Positions 1 to 5,049 of a stretch of DNA of 5,049 nucleotides are shown piece after piece. Within the stretch, counting starts at the first letter, position 1, and each line of letters opens with the position of its first letter. A program made the translations under genes and the position numbers. The notes under the pieces are model-generated. The model was given only the letters and a program-made list of their open reading frames with translations, had not been told where the DNA came from and ran no database searches. This DNA comes from Aalborgiella sp043740415 (lineage in GTDB: Bacteria; Pseudomonadota; Gammaproteobacteria; Burkholderiales; Burkholderiaceae_C), in the NCBI GenBank assembly GCA_043740415.1, contig JAYUCJ010000031.1, forward strand, positions 1 to 5,049, written 5' to 3'.

Positions 1-1388
1 CCTGCTTTGCTACTGTTTTTGTAGTTTGATATGTAATGAACGCCCCATTGCTCGGGGTTGATGTAGCTGGGCGTGCCGGCGTGCAGGTCGCGCATGGACG
101 CGGGTTCTTTGCCGCTGAGGGCGACGCCCAAATCCAGCAAGCGCAGCACGCCATCAGCGCCCTGGTGCAGGTTGGCGGGTTTGATGTCGCGGTGAATCAC
201 GTTTTGGCGGTGCAAATGGCTGAGCGCTTTGGTGATTTGGGTGGCGGCGCTGAGCGCGTGGGCAACTTCGAAGGGTGCACCACGGTCCAGTTGCTGTTGC
301 AGGGTTTCGCCGTTGTGCCAGTCGTAAACAATGTAATAGGCCGAAGGGTTGTTTTCCAGCGGCTTCAAATGCACCAGAGAATCAGCCGCCCGCGTTGCCT
401 GCAATTGTTGCGTCAGCCACGCTTCATGCACCAACATGGTGCGCTCTTCTTTGTCTTTGGTGCGGCTGGGGTGCAGGGTTTTGAGGGCGAAGAGTTTGCC
501 CGTTGTCAATTCACTAGCTGTTTCTTTGACTTGATAAATCACGTTGATGCCGCTGTCGGCAACAGGTGCAATCACCTGAAAGCCATCTATTTTGTCGCCC
601 GTTTTTAACAAAGGCGGTATTGGCAAGCTCAAAGCGGCGAGGGTGGCGTCTTCTAAAGTGGCGGCAGAGAGCCCTTTGACATGGGCGACCAGGGCGCTGG
701 CGTTGTCGTTGCTGCCTGATTTCAGCGCGGCTTCGACCAGGTTTTCAGCCAAAGTCTCGCTCAAAGACTGCCATGACGTGCCAGTTTGTTGCTCGATATC
801 CTTAAAAATTGCTTTGATGCGGGCATCTGACAAGAAGCCATACACCCCGTCGGACAGCAAAATAAAGCAGTCGCCCAGCATCACCTCGCCCTGCGAATAG
901 TCAACCGCCAATCGGTCTTCCGAGCCGACGCTGCGCAACAGCTGGTGTTTAAAATCGGTGTGGTTGACGATGTGGTCGTGCGTCAGCTGGGTGAGTTGCC
1001 CATCGCGCAGCAGGTAGCAGCGGGTGTCGCCCACGTGGGCGAGGGTATACGTTTGGCCACGTAGCACCAAGGCCGTCAAAGTCGTGAAGCCCAACTCGGG
1101 GCGGCGTTTGTTCAGCGCGACCAGCCAGGCGTTCTGTGCGGCGATGATGCGATCTAGCGCCACGCTGGTGTCCCAGGTAGGTGGGGTGCAGAAGTAATCA
1201 CGCACCAAACTGGTGACGGTGGTCTGCGCCGCCTCTTTGCCCATGCCGCCCATGCTCACGCCGTCGGCCAGCGCCATGATGACGCCCATGTCTTTGTCAT
1301 CTTTGCCAGGCAGCATCGCGCCGGCGAAGTCTTCGTTGATGGGTTTTGTGCCCGCTAGCGAGGTATAGCCAATGTCAATGTCGTTCAT
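1..1388 (-). CDS. Bifunctional Ser/Thr protein phosphatase (PP2C) / protein kinase, 3' end outside window
   Basis: I translated the minus strand from the ATG at 1388-1386; it stays open for 462 codons to the left edge, so the C-terminus is missing. Residues ~5-240 form a PP2C-type phosphatase domain: INEDF (D20), LADG (D42), HVGD (D121), LLSDG (D180) and GSNDN (D228) match the family's metal-binding acidic motifs. A linker leads to a Ser/Thr kinase domain from ~265: FALK (K303), the helix-C glutamate in HEAW (E322), HRDIKPAN (D401, N406), DLG in place of DFG (D419) and GTPSYINPEQW (E446, APE-like). The glycine-rich loop is degenerate. No signal peptide or membrane segment is seen in this part. 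The start is supported by the PP2C opening GYTSLAG...NEDF, although no good Shine-Dalgarno precedes it. The gene diverges from nirB, and such fusions often sit beside nitrate-assimilation genes in Burkholderiales. A role in regulating that pathway by reversible phosphorylation is inference; the substrate is unknown. Confidence 0.9.
   Translation of the reverse strand, partial: MNDIDIGYTSLAGTKPINEDFAGAMLPGKDDKDMGVIMALADGVSMGGMGKEAAQTTVTSLVRDYFCTPPTWDTSVALDRIIAAQNAWLVALNKRRPELGFTTLTALVLRGQTYTLAHVGDTRCYLLRDGQLTQLTHDHIVNHTDFKHQLLRSVGSEDRLAVDYSQGEVMLGDCFILLSDGVYGFLSDARIKAIFKDIEQQTGTSWQSLSETLAENLVEAALKSGSNDNASALVAHVKGLSAATLEDATLAALSLPIPPLLKTGDKIDGFQVIAPVADSGINVIYQVKETASELTTGKLFALKTLHPSRTKDKEERTMLVHEAWLTQQLQATRAADSLVHLKPLENNPSAYYIVYDWHNGETLQQQLDRGAPFEVAHALSAATQITKALSHLHRQNVIHRDIKPANLHQGADGVLRLLDLGVALSGKEPASMRDLHAGTPSYINPEQWGVHYISNYKNSSKA
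427..443. promoter_or_regulatory. NtrC-box-like dyad inside the kinase gene
   Basis: TGCACC-AACAT-GGTGCG matches 11 of the 12 half-site bases of the NtrC dyad consensus TGCACC-N5-GGTGCA. It lies within the kinase coding sequence, where it encodes part of RTMLVHE, about 1.1 kb upstream of the predicted nirB transcription start. NtrC sites can work at a distance, but coding constraint or chance could equally produce this match. Confidence 0.25.
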
Positions 1389-1399
1389 ATCTTAGTTAC

Positions 1400-1414
1400 G
1401 CAAGAAGTAAGCCA
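1400..1414 (-). promoter_or_regulatory. Possible sigma-54 promoter for the kinase/phosphatase gene
   Basis: Read on the minus strand, TGGC-N7-TTGC has the exact GG-N10-GC spacing of a -24/-12 promoter, but it lacks the ACG that usually follows TGGC. The predicted start, 12 bases past the -12 C, falls on the A of the ATG at 1388. That would give a leaderless transcript and would fit the lack of a clear Shine-Dalgarno. No convincing sigma-70 -35/-10 pair was found in the same gap. Confidence 0.4.
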
Positions 1415-1444
1415 CTTTAAGCTCAAATTGCCTGCCTACGATCT

Positions 1445-1503
1445 CCGTTCGGACTGAGCTTGTCGAAGTCTTCAAAACCCTTCGACAGGCTCAGGGCGAA
1501 CGG
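1445..1503. repeat. 59-nt REP-like palindrome, copy 1 (intergenic)
   Basis: Two 24-nt arms (1445-1468 and 1480-1503) pair at 21 of 24 positions around an 11-nt loop. The arm core is CTGAGC(C/T)TGTCGAAG. The architecture (24-11-24) is the same as in the copy at 2220-2278, but the orientation is opposite. Reverse-complemented, the first 27 bases of this copy are identical to the first 27 of the other. It lies between the two divergent promoters, 12 bases short of the nirB -24 element. Related palindromes are scattered through many Burkholderiales genomes (established knowledge, recalled rather than searched). Confidence 0.9.
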
Positions 1504-1515
1504 CGTCAAGCCAAA

Positions 1516-1532
1516 TTGGCACGAGGCTTGCA
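1516..1532 (+). promoter_or_regulatory. Sigma-54 (-24/-12) promoter of nirB
   Basis: TTGGCACG-AGGC-TTGCA matches the RpoN consensus YTGGCACG-N4-TTGCW at every defined base, with GG at 1518-1519 and GC at 1530-1531. The predicted transcription start is about 1543, giving a leader of about 31 nt to the ATG at 1574. Sigma-54 promoters need an enhancer-binding activator; for nitrogen assimilation genes this is usually NtrC. This site also argues against any nirB start upstream of 1543. Confidence 0.88.
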
Positions 1533-1545
1533 TGTTAATGGTGCA
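1529..1545. promoter_or_regulatory. NtrC-box-like dyad overlapping the -12 element and start point
   Basis: TGCATG-TTAAT-GGTGCA has the 6-5-6 layout of an NtrC box with one perfect half-site and one 4/6 half-site. It covers about -14 to +3 of the predicted nirB transcript. The left half-site is partly supplied by the TTGCA of the -12 element, so chance is a real possibility. If bound, this position would fit repression or limiting of expression better than activation. Confidence 0.2.
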
Positions 1546-1573
1546 ACGCAGCAATTCTGGACTTGGGAAAACG

Positions 1574-4054
1574 ATGAAAAAATTGAAATTAGTGATGGTG
1601 GGCAATGGTATGGCAGGGGTTCGCACCGTCGAAGAACTCCTCAAAATTGCACCAGATTTGTACGATATCACCATTTTTGGTGCTGAACCGCAGCCTAATT
1701 ACAACCGCATCTTGCTCAGCCCCGTGCTGGCGGGTGAGCAAACGCTGGATGAAATCGTCCTGAACAGCTGGGAATGGTACACAGACAACAACATCACCCT
1801 GCACGCCGGTAAAAAAGTCGTCAATGTCGACCGCGCCCGCCGTGTGGTGACTGCCGATGACGGCATGGAAGTTGAATACGACCGTTTGCTGATGTGCACC
1901 GGCTCCAACGCCTTCATGTTGCCGATTCCGGGCAAAGATTTAGAAGGCGTGATTGCCTACCGCGACATTGCGGACACCAATTTGATGATCGAGGCGTCCA
2001 CCAAGTACAAAAAAGCTGTTGTCATTGGGGGCGGTTTGCTGGGTTTAGAGGCGGCGAATGGTTTGATGCTGCGCGGCATGCAAGTGACGGTGATCCACGT
2101 CATGCCAACGCTGATGGAACGTCAGTTGGACGCAGTTGCCGGTGGTTTGCTGCAAAAATCGCTGGAAGAGCGCGGTTTGAAGTTCGTCATGGGTGGCCAA
2201 ACGCAGGCATTGCTCCCCGCCGTTCGCCCTGAGCCTGTCGAAGGGTCTGCGGGGCTTCGACAGGCTCAGCCCGAACGGGTAGGGAGTGTGCAGTTCAAAG
2301 ACGGCACAGAAATCCCGACCGATTTGGTCGTGATGGCCGTAGGCATTCGCCCGAACACCGAGCTGGCCGAGAAAATCGGCATTTATTGCAATCGCGGCAT
2401 CGTCGTCACCGACACTCTGCAAACCGTGACCGATGCACGTATTTACTCGGTGGGTGAATGTGCTGCGCATCGCGGCATTGCGTATGGCTTGGTCGCTCCT
2501 CTTTTTGAGCAAGCCAAAGTCGCGGCGAACCATTTGGCCGAGCACGGCATTGGCCGTTACACCGGTTCACTCACTTCGACCAAGCTGAAAGTCACCGGGA
2601 TTGATTTGTTCAGCGCGGGTGAATTCCAGGGCGGCGAGGGCACCGAAGAACTCATCATGAGTGACCCATTTGGTGGTGTCTACAAAAAACTGGTCATCAA
2701 AGACGACAAGTTGATCGGCGCATGTTTGTACGGCGACACGGTCGATGGCAGCTACTACTTCAAGCTCCTGCGCGATGGCCGCAGCGTGGCGGACATTCGC
2801 GACAAGCTGATGTTTGGCGAATCCAACATCGGCGACACCGGCCACGAAGGCCACAGCAAAGCCGCGACCATGCCGGATGATGCGGAAGTCTGCGGTTGCA
2901 ACGGCGTTTGCAAAGGCACGATTGTGAAAGCTATTCGCGAAAAAGGCTTGTTCACGGTTGACGAAGTTCGCAAGCACACCAAAGCCAGCGGCGGCTGCGG
3001 CTCTTGCACGGGTTTGGTCGAGCAAATTTTGATGTTCACCGCTGGTGGCGACTATTCCGCCACGCCGAAAACCAAAGCCATGTGCGGCTGTACCGACCAC
3101 GGCCACCAGGCGGTGCGCGAGGCGATTGTTAAAAACAAGATTTTGACGATCGACGGCGTGTACAAGTTCATGGACTGGAAAACACCCAACGGTTGCTCGT
3201 CATGCAGACCAGCGGTTAACTACTATTTGATCAGCTCATGGCCGAAAGAGGCGAAAGACGACCCGCAAAGCCGTTTCATCAACGAGCGCAGCCATGCCAA
3301 CATCCAAAAAGACGGCACCTACTCGGTTATTCCACGTATGTGGGGTGGCGAAACCACTTCTAGCGAGCTACGCCGCATTGCGGATGCGGTGGACAAGTAC
3401 AAGATTCCAACCGTCAAAGTCACCGGCGGCCAGCGTATCGACTTGCTGGGCGTGAAAAAGGAAGATTTGGTCAATGTCTGGAAAGACATCGGCATGCCAT
3501 CTGGCCACGCCTACGCCAAAGCGCTGCGTACCGTCAAAACCTGCGTTGGCTCCGAATGGTGCCGCATGGGCACGCAAGATTCGACCCAAATGGGCAAAGA
3601 CCTGGAGCGCGCGATGTGGCGCATGTACGCTCCGCACAAGGTCAAGTTTGCAGTGTCCGGTTGCCCACGCAACTGCGCGGAAGCGGGTATCAAAGACGTG
3701 GGCGTGATTGGTGTGGACAGCGGTTGGGAAATGTACATTGCCGGTAACGGCGGTATCAAAACCGAAGTGGCGCACTTCTTCGTGAAGGTGAAAACCGCTG
3801 CTGAAGTGCTGGAATACACCGGCGCTTTCTGCGAGCTGTACCGCCAAGAAGGCTGGTACTTAGAGCGCACGGTACATTACGTCAACCGCGTCGGTTTGGA
3901 TTACGTGAAGAAGAAAATCCTAGAAGACCACGAAGGCCGCAAAGCCCTGTGGGAACGCCTGCAGTTTGCCTTGGACGGCGAACCAGACCCGTGGTTTGAC
4001 TTCAAAGAAGCCGAAGTGGATACGCGCCAGTTTGCCAAGCTTACAGTGGCCTAA
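1574..4054 (+). CDS. nirB: Assimilatory nitrite reductase [NAD(P)H], large subunit
   Basis: This 826-residue protein reduces nitrite to ammonium in the cytoplasm with six electrons from NAD(P)H. Domains in order: FAD-binding fold with GNGMAG at 10-15; NAD-binding motif VIGGGLLGLEAA at 150-161; second flavin motif around SVGE (G294-E295); two BFD-like [2Fe-2S] domains (C440, C442, C475, C478 and C504, C506, C541, C544); then the siroheme nitrite/sulfite reductase domains, with [4Fe-4S]/siroheme ligands C657-x5-C663 and C697-x3-C701. The ATG at 1574 is chosen because GNGMAG lies at the normal distance from the N-terminus, GGGA at 1565-1568 is a weak Shine-Dalgarno, and the sigma-54 promoter predicts transcription from about 1543. 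A TTG at 1460 in the same frame lies in the intergenic palindrome and upstream of that start. Odd feature: residues 216-235 are encoded by a second palindrome. The gene heads nirB-nirD-nasA. Confidence 0.97.
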   Translation: MKKLKLVMVGNGMAGVRTVEELLKIAPDLYDITIFGAEPQPNYNRILLSPVLAGEQTLDEIVLNSWEWYTDNNITLHAGKKVVNVDRARRVVTADDGMEVEYDRLLMCTGSNAFMLPIPGKDLEGVIAYRDIADTNLMIEASTKYKKAVVIGGGLLGLEAANGLMLRGMQVTVIHVMPTLMERQLDAVAGGLLQKSLEERGLKFVMGGQTQALLPAVRPEPVEGSAGLRQAQPERVGSVQFKDGTEIPTDLVVMAVGIRPNTELAEKIGIYCNRGIVVTDTLQTVTDARIYSVGECAAHRGIAYGLVAPLFEQAKVAANHLAEHGIGRYTGSLTSTKLKVTGIDLFSAGEFQGGEGTEELIMSDPFGGVYKKLVIKDDKLIGACLYGDTVDGSYYFKLLRDGRSVADIRDKLMFGESNIGDTGHEGHSKAATMPDDAEVCGCNGVCKGTIVKAIREKGLFTVDEVRKHTKASGGCGSCTGLVEQILMFTAGGDYSATPKTKAMCGCTDHGHQAVREAIVKNKILTIDGVYKFMDWKTPNGCSSCRPAVNYYLISSWPKEAKDDPQSRFINERSHANIQKDGTYSVIPRMWGGETTSSELRRIADAVDKYKIPTVKVTGGQRIDLLGVKKEDLVNVWKDIGMPSGHAYAKALRTVKTCVGSEWCRMGTQDSTQMGKDLERAMWRMYAPHKVKFAVSGCPRNCAEAGIKDVGVIGVDSGWEMYIAGNGGIKTEVAHFFVKVKTAAEVLEYTGAFCELYRQEGWYLERTVHYVNRVGLDYVKKKILEDHEGRKALWERLQFALDGEPDPWFDFKEAEVDTRQFAKLTVA
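2220..2278. repeat. 59-nt REP-like palindrome, copy 2, inside nirB coding sequence
   Basis: Arms at 2220-2243 and 2255-2278 pair at 22 of 24 positions around an 11-nt loop. It has the same size and layout as the intergenic copy, in opposite orientation. It is read through without a stop as residues 216-235 of NirB (including RPEPVEG and RQAQPER), in the NAD-binding region between the glycine-rich motif at 150-161 and LVVMAVGIRPN. The flanks read naturally as family sequence when the segment is removed, which points to an insertion. Fifty-nine is not a multiple of three, so about one extra base must have been gained or kept for the frame to hold. Confidence 0.9.
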
Positions 4055-4201
4055 AAGCTTTAAAAGGCGCAAAATAGCAATAAAACAGCTAAATAGACAT
4101 TAAATATGACTCTAGCCGGCGTATTTATTGCCTAAGATGCTATTAAAAGTATAGTAAAAATAGAACACAAAGATCGTGAAGATCATATAAAGAAGTACAT
4201 C
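4055..4201. other. AT-rich nirB-nirD spacer, possible dispersed repeat
   Basis: This 147-base gap is far richer in A and T than the flanking genes and has no convincing reading frame. AATAGCA (4073-4079) pairs with TGCTATT (4138-4144), and TAAATA (4101-4106) pairs with TATTTA (4122-4127), giving a loose nested dyad around GCCGGC (4115-4120). It resembles AT-rich intergenic repeats I associate with Comamonadaceae, but that is recalled, not searched. I see no stem followed by a U-run, so it does not look like an intrinsic terminator. A weak AGAAG (4191-4195) precedes nirD. Confidence 0.4.
4128..4155 (+). promoter_or_regulatory. Possible internal sigma-70 promoter before nirD
   Basis: TTGCCT (4128-4133) and TATAGT (4150-4155) are separated by 16 bases, an acceptable -35/-10 arrangement with four or more consensus matches in each box. 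In DNA this AT-rich such matches arise easily, so the call is tentative. If real, it would let nirD and nasA be expressed independently of the sigma-54 promoter. Confidence 0.25.
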
Positions 4202-4585
4202 ATGAGTGAATGGAAAAAAATCTGTCTGGTGCAAGACATCCCCGTCTTGGGTTCACGCCGCGTGCAACGCGCCAAAGGCATGGACGTGGCGGTTTTTCGC
4301 AACGACCAAGACCAGGTGTTTGCGCTGTTAGACCGCTGCCCGCACAAAGGCGGCCCCTTGAGCCAAGGCATTGTGTTCGGCACCAGCGTGGCTTGCCCGC
4401 TGCACAACTGGACGATTGGCTTGGCAACAGGCTGTGCCAAAGAGCCGGATGAAGGCTGCACACAAGCCTTCCGCGTGCAGGTGACCGATGGGGTGGTGCA
4501 TTTGAACCAATCCGAGCTCGACACTTTGGCTCTAGAGCAAACTGCCCCCGTGGCAGGTCCGGCGAAAAAAGTTACCACCGTTTAA
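4202..4585 (+). CDS. nirD: Assimilatory nitrite reductase small subunit, Rieske type
   Basis: This 127-residue cytoplasmic protein is the partner of NirB. It opens with SEWKKICLVQDIP, typical of NirD, and has a Rieske-like [2Fe-2S] fold with both ligand pairs visible: C46-P-H48 (in CPHKGGPLSQG) and C65-P-L-H68. It continues with the usual FRVQVTDGVVHL strand near residue 95. The last 25 or so residues are a low-complexity Ala/Pro/Lys tail beyond the core. E. coli NirD, as I recall it, lacks the cluster ligands, so this one is of the ligand-bearing type also called the Rieske NirD family. The ATG at 4202 is preceded by a weak AGAAG six bases upstream. It follows nirB after an unusually long AT-rich gap and precedes the nitrate reductase gene by 24 bases, suggesting co-transcription with it. 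Confidence 0.95.
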   Translation: MSEWKKICLVQDIPVLGSRRVQRAKGMDVAVFRNDQDQVFALLDRCPHKGGPLSQGIVFGTSVACPLHNWTIGLATGCAKEPDEGCTQAFRVQVTDGVVHLNQSELDTLALEQTAPVAGPAKKVTTV

Positions 4586-4609
4586 ACTGAAAAAACTGAT
4601 CAAGGCTAC

Positions 4610-5049
4610 ATGCTGGAAACCAAATCGACGTGCCCGTATTGCGGCGTTGGCTGCGGGGTGATTATTGAGTCTGAAGGCAATCAAATCACCGGTGTGCGGG
4701 GCGACCCGCTGCATCCGGCCAACTTTGGGCGACTCTGCTCCAAAGGTTCTAATCTGCATTTGACGGCCACGGCTGCGGTGACGCAGCAAACCCGCTTGCT
4801 GCACCCTATGCAGCGTGCGAGTAGAACTGCCGCCCCTCAACGCATCTCTTGGGATTCGGCTTTAGACAAAGCAGCGCAGAAGTTTGCCCAAGTCATCACC
4901 GACCACGGTCCGGATGCGGTGGGGTTTTATATTTCAGGTCAGTTGTTGACGGAGGACTATTACGTCTTCAACAAGCTCGCAAAGGGCCTGATCGGCACCA
5001 ACAATATCGACACCAACTCGCGCCTGTGCATGAGCAGCGCGGTAGCCGG
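4610..5049 (+). CDS. nasA: Assimilatory nitrate reductase catalytic subunit, N-terminal part
   Basis: The ATG at 4610 opens 146 codons plus two bases, running off the right edge with no stop. The protein belongs to the molybdopterin oxidoreductase family and would reduce nitrate to nitrite, feeding NirBD. The N-terminal [4Fe-4S] ligands are C8-x2-C11-x3-C15-x27-C43 (CPYCGVGC ... RLCSKG). TRLLHPMQR and ISWDSALD follow the usual family order, and the window ends within NSRLCMSSAVAG, where C140 corresponds to the cysteine that binds molybdenum in Nap/Nas enzymes. There is no twin-arginine signal, so it is cytoplasmic, which separates it from periplasmic NapA. AAGG at 4602-4605 is a short-spaced ribosome site. 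Formate dehydrogenase is a close relative, but position behind nirBD and the C140 motif favour nitrate reductase. The symbol follows Klebsiella usage; narB and nasC name the same type elsewhere. Confidence 0.92.
   Translation, partial: MLETKSTCPYCGVGCGVIIESEGNQITGVRGDPLHPANFGRLCSKGSNLHLTATAAVTQQTRLLHPMQRASRTAAPQRISWDSALDKAAQKFAQVITDHGPDAVGFYISGQLLTEDYYVFNKLAKGLIGTNNIDTNSRLCMSSAVA

Noticed and set aside
36..608. 190-codon plus-strand open frame
   Set aside because: It is codon-for-codon antisense to the kinase gene, has no recognisable domain, and the minus-strand reading has clear kinase motifs.
1185..1206. GGTGCA ... GCACC inverted pair in the kinase gene
   Set aside because: The half-sites are in the wrong order and spacing for an NtrC box.
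1460..1573. N-terminal extension of NirB from a TTG at 1460
   Set aside because: It would translate the intergenic palindrome, lies upstream of the predicted sigma-54 transcription start near 1543, and NirB's FAD motif is correctly placed from the ATG at 1574.
1543..1573. Nitrate/nitrite-responsive antitermination leader before nirB
   Set aside because: The predicted leader is only about 31 nt, too short for the paired hairpins and terminator of NasR- or NasT-type control.
1445..2278. Insertion-sequence ends formed by the two palindromes
   Set aside because: No transposase lies between them; the enclosed DNA is the nirB promoter and 5' coding region.
2045..3106. Long minus-strand open frames across nirB
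   Set aside because: They are antisense to well-conserved NirB sequence and their translations show no family features.
4055..4080. Terminator after nirB
   Set aside because: AAAGCTTT at the stop is a short AT palindrome without a G+C stem or following T-run.

Overview
The window is a piece of an assimilatory nitrate/nitrite reduction locus from a proteobacterium, most likely a betaproteobacterium of the order Burkholderiales (Comamonadaceae-like). This placement is an inference from three things: the style of the NirB/NirD/NasA proteins, a PP2C-phosphatase/protein-kinase fusion gene next to them, and a palindromic REP-like element (arm core CTGAGCCTGTCGAAG) of a kind common in that group. 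No taxonomic marker gene is present.

Layout. Positions 1-1388 (minus strand) hold the first 462 codons of a bifunctional Ser/Thr protein phosphatase/kinase; its 3' end lies beyond the left edge. Positions 1389-1573 are a divergent control region. It has a near-consensus sigma-54 (-24/-12) promoter facing nirB, a weaker sigma-54-like promoter facing the kinase gene, and a 59-nt palindromic repeat between them. Positions 1574-4054 encode NirB, the large subunit of NAD(P)H-dependent assimilatory nitrite reductase. A second copy of the 59-nt palindrome lies inside this gene and is translated in frame. Positions 4055-4201 are an unusually AT-rich spacer. Positions 4202-4585 encode NirD, the Rieske-type small subunit. 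From 4610 to the right edge is the start of a molybdopterin assimilatory nitrate reductase (NasA type), cut off just after its molybdenum-ligand cysteine.

Working together: NasA would reduce nitrate to nitrite and NirBD would reduce nitrite to ammonium, so nirB-nirD-nasA run in the order of an assimilatory operon. The sigma-54 promoter suggests nitrogen-limitation control through an NtrC-type activator. The divergent phosphatase/kinase may modify a component of the pathway or a linked transporter, but nothing in the window shows its target.

The most notable points are the REP-like palindrome translated as about 20 extra residues inside NirB's NAD-binding region, and the pair of divergent sigma-54-type promoters separated by another copy of the same palindrome.
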